DNA of 64,000 nucleotides from Neorhizobium populisoli (GTDB lineage Bacteria; Pseudomonadota; Alphaproteobacteria; Rhizobiales; Rhizobiaceae): NCBI RefSeq assembly GCF_019430945.1, contig NZ_JAHYCB010000003.1:372001-436000 (forward strand). The letters run 5' to 3'. Each line of letters opens with the position of its first letter. Position 1 is the stretch's first letter. Below are positions 11,702-19,300 of the stretch, in pieces. The position numbers were made by a program, and so were the translations under genes. The notes under the pieces were generated by a model that saw only the letters and a list, made by a program, of their open reading frames with translations, ran no database searches and was not told the origin of the DNA.

Positions 11702-12112
11702 CTAGAAGGCACTGTCCGGAAGGTCGGTTCCGGCGGGTTGATCACAAAGCCGCTTGCCCATCGCGATATAAGGAGCAAGCCGTTTCACGAATTGTTCGAA
11801 ATTCTCGTAAGGCCGGAATGCAGATGCCCGGCCCATATTGATCAGGGCAATCGTCGCCAGCCCGTAATCCAGCGCCAGCGGCGCCTCATTCTTACCGCCC
11901 GCATCTTCGGGAACGAAATAGACCAACCGATTTTGCCAGCTGGGCGCGCATAACATCAATCCCTTGTCGGCAGTAAACGGCCATTCCGTCTCGCCCTGCA
12001 GCCGATGGATCTTCTGGGTGCGAAAATCCTTCTCAGTCGGAACGAAATTCCCCACCGGCACGACCGGCGCCGCGCTTGCCATGCCTGCCGAAAGGAGAAC
12101 CGCCGTCAGCAT
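11702..12112 (-). CDS. Exported small protein inserted in the sarcosine oxidase operon (DUF2511-like?)
   Basis: 136 residues. A Sec signal peptide (MLTAVLLSAGMASAAP) ends near residue 16. The mature part has EWPFTADKGLMLC, like the W-P-F-T-x-D-x-G-x-L-x-C signature I associate with DUF2511/YebY, but that assignment is from memory. A second Cys lies near the C-terminus (GKRLCDQPAG), so a disulfide is possible. The start is set by a TGATG one-base overlap with the soxB stop, and it ends 11 bases before soxD, so it is co-transcribed with cytoplasmic oxidase genes. Standard sox operons have soxB-soxD-soxA-soxG with nothing in between. Function unknown. Confidence 0.75.
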   Translation of the reverse strand: MLTAVLLSAGMASAAPVVPVGNFVPTEKDFRTQKIHRLQGETEWPFTADKGLMLCAPSWQNRLVYFVPEDAGGKNEAPLALDYGLATIALINMGRASAFRPYENFEQFVKRLAPYIAMGKRLCDQPAGTDLPDSAF

Positions 12113-13365
12113 CAATGCGCCACCGCGGCAGCCGCAGCCTCGTCGATCAGCCGTCCGGTGCGGAAGCGATCGAGCGTCAGGCCGGCGGCCAGCCGATGCG
12201 GCTCGCCCTTGGCGATCAGATAGGCAAACAGGTTCGCAGAACCCGGCGTCGCCTTGAAGCCGCCAGTACCCCAGCCGCAATTGACGAACAGGCCGGGCAC
12301 CGGCGTGACGCCCTGGATCGGCGAACGGTCCGGTGTGTTGTCGGTAATGCCGCCCCACTGGCGCATCATCTTGACGCGCCGGAAGATCGGGAACAGCTCA
12401 CAGATGGCGTCCAGCGTATGTGTGATGATCTGCAGCCCGCCGGTCTGCGAATAGGAATTGTACTGATCGGTACCGGCGCCGATGACGAGCTCGCCCTTGT
12501 CGGACTGCGAGATATAGGCATGCACCGTGTTCGACATGACGACGCACGGGAAAATCGGCTTCAGCGGCTCCGACACCAGCGCCTGCAGCGGGTTGGAATG
12601 TAGCGGCACGCGAACGCCCGCCATCTCCATCACCACCGACGAATGGCCGGCAGCGGAAACGCCGACCTTCTTCGCGCCGATGAACCCCTTCGAGGTCTCG
12701 ACGCCCTGCACTTCGCCATTCGGTCCGCGACGGATGCCGGTCACTTCGCAATTCTGAATGATATGGACGCCGCGATCCGACGCCGCGCGCGCATAGCCCC
12801 ACGCAACCGCATCGTGACGCGCCGTGCCGCCGCGTCGCTGCAAAGCGGCACCGTTGATCGGGTAACGCGCCGTCTTGGAAATATCGAGAACCGGCACAAA
12901 AGCCTTCGCCTGTTCCGGCGTCAGCCACTCGTTATCGATGCCATAAAGCGTGTTGGCATTGATATGCCGCTTGAACGACTGCTGATCATGCGTGTTGTGC
13001 GACAGCATCATCACGCCGCGAGGCGAATACATGGTGTTGTAGTTGAGATCCTGGCTCAGGCCTTCCCACAGCTTCAGGGAATGCTCATAGATATCCATGC
13101 TCTCTTCGTAGAGATAATTCGAGCGGATGATCGTGGTGTTGCGGCCGGTATTGCCGCCGCCGAGCCAGCCCTTCTCGATCACCGCGATATTGGTGATGCC
13201 GTGCTCCTTGGCGAGATAATAGGCGGCTCCCAGCCCGTGTCCGCCGGCGCCGACGATGATCACGTCATAGCTTGAACGCGGCTCCGGCGAAGTCCACTGC
13301 GCCTCCCAGCCCCTATGGGCGCGCATCGCCTCGCGCGCTATGGCGAAAACCGAATATCTGCGCAT
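12112..13365 (-). CDS. soxB: Sarcosine oxidase, beta subunit
   Basis: 417-residue flavoprotein subunit carrying the sarcosine dehydrogenation site. The dinucleotide-binding motif IVGAGGHGLGAAYYLA spans residues 37-52. H184, in TARHDAVAWGYA, sits where the family attaches FMN covalently; that role is from family knowledge. The C-terminus holds the NCGWGTGGFKATPGSA FAD-binding segment. The start is ATG 13365 (MRRYSVFAIAREA), the conserved SoxB N-terminus, with AGGAGAA upstream; the frame stays open to 13419. First gene of the operon. Confidence 0.97.
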   Translation of the reverse strand: MRRYSVFAIAREAMRAHRGWEAQWTSPEPRSSYDVIIVGAGGHGLGAAYYLAKEHGITNIAVIEKGWLGGGNTGRNTTIIRSNYLYEESMDIYEHSLKLWEGLSQDLNYNTMYSPRGVMMLSHNTHDQQSFKRHINANTLYGIDNEWLTPEQAKAFVPVLDISKTARYPINGAALQRRGGTARHDAVAWGYARAASDRGVHIIQNCEVTGIRRGPNGEVQGVETSKGFIGAKKVGVSAAGHSSVVMEMAGVRVPLHSNPLQALVSEPLKPIFPCVVMSNTVHAYISQSDKGELVIGAGTDQYNSYSQTGGLQIITHTLDAICELFPIFRRVKMMRQWGGITDNTPDRSPIQGVTPVPGLFVNCGWGTGGFKATPGSANLFAYLIAKGEPHRLAAGLTLDRFRTGRLIDEAAAAAVAH

Positions 13366-13665
13366 CTCGCCTTGTTCTCCTGCAACGATCGGATCGGTCT
13401 TGGGTAGTGCCATACCCATCGCAAATCAATATCCGTCGCAATGGCCGTTTTGCGACGCAAGAGAAGATTGTTTCGACAAACCTCCCCGACAGGCAGCGTA
13501 GCGTTAATTTCACCACTGTTTGCGCCACGGCGTCTGGACTTCCACAGACTCATCTGATATCTGCACACACCAATCGCACGGCCTACGCCGAGCGGACGTT
13601 ATTATTTCGCCCCGAATTCCCTGTGATTCCCGGCGAGCAACCAAAACCAAAGGAACGGGATTCAC
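13366..13665. promoter_or_regulatory. Divergent intergenic region between soxB and rpsU
   Basis: 300 bases with no convincing gene. It must hold the promoters of the sox operon (leftward) and rpsU (rightward). I see AGGAGAA before soxB and AAAGGAACGGG before the GTG start of rpsU. A short TTGTTTCGACAA element at about 13467-13478 is a weak imperfect palindrome. No operator or riboswitch could be assigned. Confidence 0.5.
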
Positions 13666-13905
13666 GTGCAGGTACTTGTCCGCGACAACAATGTCGATCA
13701 GGCGCTCCGCGCTCTCAAGAAGAAGATGCAGCGCGAAGGTATTTTCCGCGAAATGAAGATGCGGGATTATTACGAGAAGCCGTCGCAGAAGCGCGCTCGT
13801 GAAAAGGCTGAAGCCGTTCGTCGCGTCCGCAAGCTGGCTCGCAAGCGCATGCAGCGCGAAGGCCTGCTTCCTTCGCCTCCGCGCGTCGCACGCCCGGCTC
13901 GTTGA
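13666..13905 (+). CDS. rpsU: 30S ribosomal protein S21
   Basis: 79 residues, with the S21 signature [20 protein letters not shown] at the very start and a basic helical tail ([15 protein letters not shown]). S21 binds the 30S platform near the anti-Shine-Dalgarno sequence and helps initiation. The start codon is GTG at 13666, preceded by AAAGGAACGGG; the family sequence begins exactly there. Stand-alone gene, with a GC-rich stem and T-run terminator at 13940-13973. Confidence 0.97.
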   Translation: MQVLVRDNNVDQALRALKKKMQREGIFREMKMRDYYEKPSQKRAREKAEAVRRVRKLARKRMQREGLLPSPPRVARPAR

Positions 13906-13939
13906 GCTGTCGTTTTTTCGACGTTTTCATGTGCTTTTG

Positions 13940-13973
13940 AGGGCGGTGGCGACATGGGCGCCGCCGCTCTTTT
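13940..13973 (+). terminator. Intrinsic terminator of rpsU
   Basis: A 12-pair GC-rich stem (AGGGCGGTGGCG / CGCCGCCGCTCT, with two G-T pairs) around a seven-base loop, ending in TTTT. It lies 35 bases after the rpsU stop and upstream of the TPR lipoprotein gene. Confidence 0.8.
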
Positions 13974-14001
13974 GATTTGAAGTAATATCGGCTGCGTACT
14001 G

Positions 14002-14025
14002 AAACCGGAAGACGGGATCCGGTTT
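14002..14025 (+). repeat. Perfect 8-bp inverted repeat (AAACCGGA / TCCGGTTT) upstream of the TPR gene
   Basis: Arms at 14002-14009 and 14018-14025 with an eight-base spacer, 49 bases before the ATG of the TPR lipoprotein. It could fold as a hairpin in the leader or be a protein site. Similar CCGG-centred palindromes occur at 28495, 34665 and 35736 in this window. Confidence 0.45.
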
Positions 14026-14073
14026 ATCAAACGGCACGCAGACGGATGGAAACTGCCTTACCGCTATGAGGAA

Positions 14074-14976
14074 ATGCGCCTGATGGCCGCCAAGACCGCC
14101 GTTCTCAATCGTGGAACTCTGATTTCCGGCCTTTCGACCAGCGCTCTTCCCATTCGTGGCAAAACTGCTCTTGCTTCGGTCCTGCTTGCAGCTTTGGCAC
14201 TGTCCGCCTGCTCCACAACGAGCTCGACGGACGTGATCACGGTCGACCGCGCTCAGGGCAGCCAGGAAAACATTTCCTCGCTCTCCGCAGTCATCAATGC
14301 CAATCCGAGCGATCCGGAGGGTTATAACGTCCGTGGCACGGCCTATGGCCGCGGTGGCGAATTCTCCCGCGCCCTGGACGATTTCAATCGTGCCATCCAG
14401 CTCAATCCGCAGTTCTATCAGGCCTACGCCAACCGGGCACTGGTCTATCGCAACATGGGCCGCCCGGGCGACGCTGCGAACGACTACAACCGCGCTCTGC
14501 AGATCAACGCCAATTATGATGTCGCGTATATCGGCCGCGGCAATCTTTATCGTCAGAACGGCCGCACCAACGAGGCGTTCAACGATTTCAACCGCGCCAT
14601 CCAGCTCAGCACAACGGACGGTCGCGCCTATCATGGCCGCGGCCTGATCTTCCAGCTGCGCGGCCAGCACGACCAGGCAATCGACGATTTCTCCAAGGCG
14701 ATCTCGCTGTCGCCCGGCTCGCCCGAACCCTATAACGGCCGCGGCATTTCCTATGTGGCACTGAACAACGACGACAATGCCTTCGCGGACTTCAACCGCG
14801 CCATCGAGATGAACGACAAGGTCGCCGAGTCCTGGGCGAACCAGGCGCTGGTCTATGAACGCCGCGGCGACAAGTCGCGCGCCTACCGTTCCTATTCGCA
14901 TGCCGTGCGGATCGACCCCAATTACAAGCCCGCCGTCGATGGCGCCGCCCGCACCCGCTCCGGCGGCAATACCTAA
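14074..14976 (+). CDS. TPR-repeat lipoprotein (NlpI-like)
   Basis: 300 residues. A long N-terminal region ends in a lipobox (ALSAC, Cys near residue 47), so the protein is probably a lipoprotein anchored in a membrane facing the periplasm. About six 34-residue tetratricopeptide repeats follow (for example GYNVRGTAYGRGGEFSRALD, AYANRALVYRNMGRPGDA, AYHGRGLIFQLRGQHDQA). TPR lipoproteins such as NlpI scaffold envelope enzymes; the partner here is unknown. The start ATG at 14074 has no strong Shine-Dalgarno; ATG at 14083 would also keep the lipobox. Stand-alone gene. Confidence 0.85.
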   Translation: MRLMAAKTAVLNRGTLISGLSTSALPIRGKTALASVLLAALALSACSTTSSTDVITVDRAQGSQENISSLSAVINANPSDPEGYNVRGTAYGRGGEFSRALDDFNRAIQLNPQFYQAYANRALVYRNMGRPGDAANDYNRALQINANYDVAYIGRGNLYRQNGRTNEAFNDFNRAIQLSTTDGRAYHGRGLIFQLRGQHDQAIDDFSKAISLSPGSPEPYNGRGISYVALNNDDNAFADFNRAIEMNDKVAESWANQALVYERRGDKSRAYRSYSHAVRIDPNYKPAVDGAARTRSGGNT

Positions 14977-15012
14977 AGCGGCGAAGGAGCGAGCACTCGC
15001 TCTTTAGCGGAA
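14976..15012 (+). terminator. Possible stem-loop after the TPR gene
   Basis: The sequence just after the stop contains nested complementarity: GAGCGA (14987-14992) with TCGCTC (14997-15002), flanked by CTAAAG and CTTTAG. The T-run is only three bases, so terminator function is uncertain. It sits between convergent genes. Confidence 0.35.
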
Positions 15013-15067
15013 AGACCGATAGGCCTCGAGGGATAAAGGACTGAGCCTCGCGGCTCGCAGGCAGCCC

Positions 15068-15107
15068 GTCGATTTTCGGTCGGATATGTCGATCTTCGGT
15101 CAGATAT
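15068..15107. repeat. Imperfect 20-bp tandem duplication at the end of the esterase gene
   Basis: Two adjacent 20-base copies (15068-15087 and 15088-15107) differ at two positions. The esterase gene ends inside the second copy: its stop TGA (15102-15100) lies on one of the variant bases. The first copy is downstream of the stop. Confidence 0.8.
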
Positions 15108-15828
15108 AAAGCGCCGCCATCTTCCGCCATGCGCCCGCTCGATGGGCGCGGCCATCCCAGACATGCATCTGATGACCGATACCCTTTTCGGACATGACCC
15201 GGCTGAATTGCCGATTATTGTCGAGGAATGGGTCTGCATTGCCGATCGTCATCACGATATCCATTCGCCGCAGGCTGGCAAGGTGCTCCTCGCTCGAAAG
15301 GCCGGGCAGAAAATGTGACGGCATATGATGATAGATGCTGTCGTCGTAATAGCCGTCGAACAGGTCGCCAAAAGCCTCCACTTTCAGCGTCAGATCATAG
15401 CGACCCGAGAAAGCGACGAGTTTGTGGAAGAGATGCGGGTGACGGAAGACGAGGCTTGCCGCCTGAAAAGCGCCGAGGCTGCAGCCCTGCACGATCGTGC
15501 AGTTATGCGGGTTCTTCTGCGCCATCAGCGGCAAGACTTCGTTGAGGATATATGCCTCAAAGGCCGCATGGCGCCGGATGCGTTCGGATGGGTGCCAATT
15601 CGATCCGTAAAAGGTCTCGGTTGCCAGCCCCTCGATACAATAGAGCTGCAGCTGCCCTACCCTGACTTTTTCCGCAAGGCTTTCGACGATTCCAAGCTGC
15701 TCATATTCGAAGAACCGGCCGTCCCGGGTCGGAAACATCAATACCTTGGCGCCGGAATGGCCGAAAACGAGAAGCTCCATATCCCGATGAAGCCGAGGAC
15801 TGTACCAGCGCAGGTATTCGCGATTCAT
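15100..15828 (-). CDS. Esterase, alpha/beta-hydrolase of the esterase D family
   Basis: 242 residues. N-terminal MNREYLRWYSPRL is typical of small bacterial PF00756 esterases. The nucleophile elbow is GCSLGA (about 113-118) and the histidine region MHVWDGRAHR near the C-terminus; an Asp in NADPF could complete the triad. Cytoplasmic, no signal. The ATG at 15828 overlaps the stop of the upstream acetyl-xylan-esterase-like gene (ATGA), so the two are translationally coupled. An upstream in-frame start would lie inside that gene and is unlikely. Substrate unknown, probably short acyl esters. Confidence 0.85.
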   Translation of the reverse strand: MNREYLRWYSPRLHRDMELLVFGHSGAKVLMFPTRDGRFFEYEQLGIVESLAEKVRVGQLQLYCIEGLATETFYGSNWHPSERIRRHAAFEAYILNEVLPLMAQKNPHNCTIVQGCSLGAFQAASLVFRHPHLFHKLVAFSGRYDLTLKVEAFGDLFDGYYDDSIYHHMPSHFLPGLSSEEHLASLRRMDIVMTIGNADPFLDNNRQFSRVMSEKGIGHQMHVWDGRAHRAGAWRKMAALYI

Positions 15829-16802
15829 GGCACCCTGAAGAACTGTCGGAGCTTTTCGTCGAGAGCCGCATTTTGTGCGGCGCATTCAGGATAATCGAAA
15901 TGCCCGGCATCCAGGATGAAGATTTCATTAAATTTTGAATTCGGCCCATCCTTCGACAGCGCATTGGCTATTGCGAACTGGCAGGGTGGCGGCACGGCGG
16001 GATCGAAAAGCGCGAGGCTCATCAGCATCGGTTGGGTGATGCGGCTCGCGGCGACTGCCGAATCGTGCAGCTTCAGCGTCGGCCAGGCATTGCCGTATTG
16101 CGCTTGGTACCGTTGGACGGAGGCGGCACTGCCGACGCTCGGTAAAGTCAGCCTGAGTTCCTGATGCCCGAATGTCGGCAGAGACAGGTGACCGCGGTCG
16201 ATGCGGTTGTCGTGAGGAATCGCCAGCCCACCGATGCCGCCGCCGAAGCTGATGCCGCTATAGCCGATATGACCATAGAGCCACGGGTAAAGAGCGAGCA
16301 GCATAGAGACCGCCAGCCACAGATCCTCGACGCAGCCACCGATGATATAGCGGTCCGGCTTGTCGATATCGTGCAGCACGTGCCAGTTGGAATCGCTCGA
16401 AATCGGCGGCCGGGCGCTGCGCGACATGCCGCGAAAACAGAGAAACAGGACAGCCGTTTCCTCGACCGGCATGTCGAGATTGGGCGCATCCCGCCCGCCA
16501 TATCCGTGACCGACGACTAGTCCGCGCTGGATCTCCCCCTGCTTCGGCAAAAGCAGCCAGCCACCGATCGGGAACTTGCCGGTCGACATATAGACGATAT
16601 CGAAAACATGCCATTTCGGATGGTCGATCGCGCTCTTGCGCAGGCCTGGCTCGGGATCGACGGTCATAGCCCGCTTGTAGCGCTCCTGCCAGAAAGCATC
16701 GAACCCGGATGGCGCATCTGGCGGCTCGACGGCTTGCAATTCGGTTAGCCTCATGCCGCAAGTGGGGTCGAAATTGTAGGGGTGTCGGGTGGGAACGGTC
16801 AT
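15825..16802 (-). CDS. Acetyl-xylan-esterase-like hydrolase (carbohydrate esterase family 7)
   Basis: 325 residues of the AXE1/cephalosporin-C deacetylase type. RGLVVGHGYGGRD (about 92-104) forms the oxyanion region, GYSGISFGGG (about 180-189) holds the Ser nucleophile, FDPAVPP supplies the acid, and DAGHFDYPE near the C-terminus supplies the His. The family removes acetyl groups from oligosaccharides and some antibiotics. No signal peptide, so it probably acts on imported sugars. First gene of a two-gene operon with the coupled esterase. Confidence 0.88.
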   Translation of the reverse strand: MTVPTRHPYNFDPTCGMRLTELQAVEPPDAPSGFDAFWQERYKRAMTVDPEPGLRKSAIDHPKWHVFDIVYMSTGKFPIGGWLLLPKQGEIQRGLVVGHGYGGRDAPNLDMPVEETAVLFLCFRGMSRSARPPISSDSNWHVLHDIDKPDRYIIGGCVEDLWLAVSMLLALYPWLYGHIGYSGISFGGGIGGLAIPHDNRIDRGHLSLPTFGHQELRLTLPSVGSAASVQRYQAQYGNAWPTLKLHDSAVAASRITQPMLMSLALFDPAVPPPCQFAIANALSKDGPNSKFNEIFILDAGHFDYPECAAQNAALDEKLRQFFRVP

Positions 16803-16827
16803 GGAAAATCTTGCGCAGCTTTTATGA

Positions 16828-17121
16828 TCAATGCGGAGTCAGGCGTCGCGCATTTCGCTTGTGAACGATGCCAAGGATGAGAATGCCGTATTCGGCTATC
16901 TCGTAAAGAATGACATGGCTCTGGTGTTCGTGCCGGCGAACTTCCGAGCCTAGCGCCGCTGCGACACGCCCCATTCTAGGATTTTTGGCAAGCAGCATGA
17001 AACAGGCTTGCAGCTCTGTCGCATATTTTCGCGCCTGAGGATGGCCGAAGGCCTCCAAACCGAATACGAAAATGTCGAGCATGTCCTTATCCGCCCGGCG
17101 CGTCAGTCTGAATTCAGGCAC
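16828..17121 (-). CDS. RelE/ParE-family toxin
   Basis: 97 residues from GTG 17121. ParE-like layout: PEFRLTRRADKDMLDIFVFG at the N-terminus, a central KYATELQACFMLLAKNPRMG helix-loop, and a C-terminal strand pair ending ILILGIVHKRNA. ParE toxins poison DNA gyrase, RelE members cleave mRNA; the C-terminal HKRN fits ParE more than RelE. The start is chosen because it overlaps the antitoxin stop by eight bases and begins at the conserved P-E-F/Y segment. Encoded after its antitoxin, the usual order. Confidence 0.87.
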   Translation of the reverse strand: MPEFRLTRRADKDMLDIFVFGLEAFGHPQARKYATELQACFMLLAKNPRMGRVAAALGSEVRRHEHQSHVILYEIAEYGILILGIVHKRNARRLTPH

Positions 17122-17380
17122 GTCTTGCTTTCCGCAGTGCGACGATCTTTTCCGCCTCGGCAAAAATCTCGTCAACGCCGCGTGTGCCTATGCCGCTCTC
17201 GCGTGAAGCCGCCACCATCTGGCGCAGTTCCTCGACCGACAGCTCTTCGCCTTGCCGAAGGCGTTCCCGCATCACGAGATCGTTCAGATAGTCATCCGAG
17301 CTTGCATATCCGCCACTGCGAACCTGCTCGTCGATCCAGTCCTTGATCGGATCGGAGATAGATACGGTCATCGTCGCCAT
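17114..17380 (-). CDS. ParD-type antitoxin (CC2985 family)
   Basis: 88 residues. The ribbon-helix-helix N-terminus (MTVSISDPIKDWIDEQVRSG) binds DNA, normally the pair's own promoter; the acidic, helical C-terminus (EELSVEELRQMVAASRESG) neutralises the toxin. A strong AGGAGG lies just before tandem ATGs at 17383 and 17380; I choose 17380 for spacing, and ATG 17371 is also possible. The frame stays open upstream, but through the pnt terminator, so it is not used. Confidence 0.87.
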   Translation of the reverse strand: MATMTVSISDPIKDWIDEQVRSGGYASSDDYLNDLVMRERLRQGEELSVEELRQMVAASRESGIGTRGVDEIFAEAEKIVALRKARRA

Positions 17381-17424
17381 CATCGGCCTCCTGCTAAGCC
17401 GACTGTGACATGATCCGTTGTAAT

Positions 17425-17449
17425 AAAAAAGCCCGGCAAAGCCGGGCTT
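17425..17449 (-). terminator. Intrinsic terminator of the pnt operon
   Basis: AAGCCCGGC-TTT-GCCGGGCTT on the minus strand, a perfect nine-pair GC-rich stem followed by TTTTTTATTA. It lies 35-60 bases after the pntB stop and separates pntAB from the toxin-antitoxin pair transcribed in the same direction. Confidence 0.92.
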
Positions 17450-17483
17450 CAACTCACTAAGCGGTAGTTTTCGCTGACGCGCC

Positions 17484-18884
17484 TCAGTGCTTCATCGCCT
17501 TGACGATGTCTTCCGTCATCTTCTTGGCGTCGCCGAGCAACATCATGGTGCCGTCCTTGTAGAACAGCGTATTGTCGATGCCGGCATAACCAGAGCCGAG
17601 CGAGCGCTTGATGAAGAGGCAGGTTTTTGCCTTGTCGACGTCGAGGATGGGCATGCCGTAGATCGGCGAAGACTTATCGTCGCGCGCCGCAGGATTGGTG
17701 ACGTCGTTGGCGCCGATGACATAGGCCACGTCTGCCTGTGCAAACTCGGCATTGATATCTTCCAGCTCGAAAACCTCGTCATAAGGTACGTTGGCTTCGG
17801 CGAGCAGCACGTTCATATGGCCGGGCATGCGGCCGGCCACTGGATGAATGGCGTATTTCACCTCGACGCCGTGGCCCTTCAGGGTATCGGCAAGCTCGCG
17901 CAGAGCATGCTGCGCCTGCGCCACCGCCATGCCGTAACCCGGCACGATGATCACCTTCGAGGCGTTCTGCATCAGGAAGGCCGCGTCGTCGGCCGAGCCC
18001 TGCTTCACTGTCCGCTGCACACCGTCGTCAGCGCCGGCAGATGCCGTCTCGCCACCGAAACCGCCCAGAATGACGGAGATGAAGGAGCGGTTCATGCCCT
18101 TGCACATGATGTAGGACAGGATCGCACCGGACGAACCCACCAGCGCGCCGGTGATGATCAGCGCCAGATTGCCGAGCGTGAAACCGATGCCGGCGGCAGC
18201 CCAGCCGGAATAGGAGTTCAGCATCGACACGACGACCGGCATGTCGGCGCCGCCGATCGGGATGATGATCAGCACGCCGAGCGCCAATGCCAGAATGACG
18301 ACCAGCCAGAAGTCCATATGGCTTTCGGTCTGCACCAGGCCGAAGATGAACACGACAACCAGCAACAGCAGCCCCGCATTGATGAAATGCCGGTAGGGCA
18401 GCATGATCGGTTTGCCGGACATCCGCCCATCGAGCTTCAAAAACGCAATGACGGAACCGGTAAAGGTGATCGCACCGATCGCCGCTCCCAGCGCCATTTC
18501 GACAAGCGCCTGCCCATGGATATGGCCGATCTCACCGATGCCGAACGAATGCGGAGCATAAAGTGCCGCGGCCGCAACCATCACGGCGGCAAGGCCGACC
18601 AGCGAGTGGAAGGCTGCAACAAGTTGCGGCATCGCCGTCATCGGAATGGTGCGGGCGATATAGGCCCCTGCCCCGCCGCCGATGGCGAGCGCCAGAATGA
18701 TCAGCATGAAGCCGCCGAAGCTCGGCGTCGCCAGCAGAAGCGTGGTGACGATGGCGATGCCCATGCCGACCATGCCGTAGACATTGCCCTTGCGGCTGGT
18801 CGTCGGATGCGACAGGCCCCTGAGCGCCATGATGAACAGGACACCGGAGACGAGATAAAGAAAGGCTGCGAAATTCTGTGACAT
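17484..18884 (-). CDS. pntB: NAD(P) transhydrogenase, beta subunit
   Basis: 466-residue inner-membrane protein. About nine transmembrane helices fill residues 1-270; the C-terminal NADP(H)-binding domain follows, with VIIVPGYGMAVAQAQ (about 310) and the GANDVTNPAA segment (about 394). With PntA it couples hydride transfer between NADH and NADP+ to proton entry, supplying NADPH. The start is MSQNFAAFLYLVSGVLF. Last gene of the pntA1-pntA2-pntB operon, 17 bases after pntA2 and just before a strong terminator. Confidence 0.96.
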   Translation of the reverse strand: MSQNFAAFLYLVSGVLFIMALRGLSHPTTSRKGNVYGMVGMGIAIVTTLLLATPSFGGFMLIILALAIGGGAGAYIARTIPMTAMPQLVAAFHSLVGLAAVMVAAAALYAPHSFGIGEIGHIHGQALVEMALGAAIGAITFTGSVIAFLKLDGRMSGKPIMLPYRHFINAGLLLLVVVFIFGLVQTESHMDFWLVVILALALGVLIIIPIGGADMPVVVSMLNSYSGWAAAGIGFTLGNLALIITGALVGSSGAILSYIMCKGMNRSFISVILGGFGGETASAGADDGVQRTVKQGSADDAAFLMQNASKVIIVPGYGMAVAQAQHALRELADTLKGHGVEVKYAIHPVAGRMPGHMNVLLAEANVPYDEVFELEDINAEFAQADVAYVIGANDVTNPAARDDKSSPIYGMPILDVDKAKTCLFIKRSLGSGYAGIDNTLFYKDGTMMLLGDAKKMTEDIVKAMKH

Positions 18885-18901
18885 ATTCCCCCCAGAACCC
18901 G

Positions 18902-19300
18902 TCAGCGTTCTTTTTTCTTGTACATGGCGAGCATCCGGCTGGTCACCATGAACCCGCCAAAGATATTTACCGAGACAAGCACGAGCGCCACGAAACCGAA
19001 GCCCGTGGCAAAGCCCGCCGCCGAAGCGCCGACGGCAAGCAGCGCACCAACCACGATAACCGAGGAAATCGCGTTGGTGACGGCCATCAGCGGCGTATGC
19101 AGCGCCGGCGTCACCGACCAGACGACGTAATAGCCGACGAAGATCGACAGGACGAAGATCGCGAACCGGAAGACGAAGGGATCGATCGCGCCGCCGGTCG
19201 CGGCACTCGCGGCTTCCGGCGCCTGGGCGGCCGCGGTGATCACGGTGGTAACGGCCTGATCGAGCTGTTCCAGCGCCTTGTCCATAGCTTCACTCGCCAT
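18902..19300 (-). CDS. pntA2: NAD(P) transhydrogenase, alpha subunit part 2 (membrane domain)
   Basis: 132 residues. It holds the transmembrane helices that in E. coli form the C-terminal end of PntA; alphaproteobacteria usually split them off. Three or four hydrophobic segments lie at about 43-65, 70-90 and 95-122, including TPALHTPLMAVTNAISS, the conserved membrane motif. The N-terminal 40 residues are Ala/Gln-rich. The start overlaps the pntA1 stop by one base (TAATG at 19298-19302), giving translational coupling. Confidence 0.95.
   Translation of the reverse strand: MASEAMDKALEQLDQAVTTVITAAAQAPEAASAATGGAIDPFVFRFAIFVLSIFVGYYVVWSVTPALHTPLMAVTNAISSVIVVGALLAVGASAAGFATGFGFVALVLVSVNIFGGFMVTSRMLAMYKKKER

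Noticed and set aside
17487..18881. A 464-codon frame opposite pntB
   Set aside because: Antisense shadow of a conserved membrane protein; low-complexity His/Arg/Asp product.
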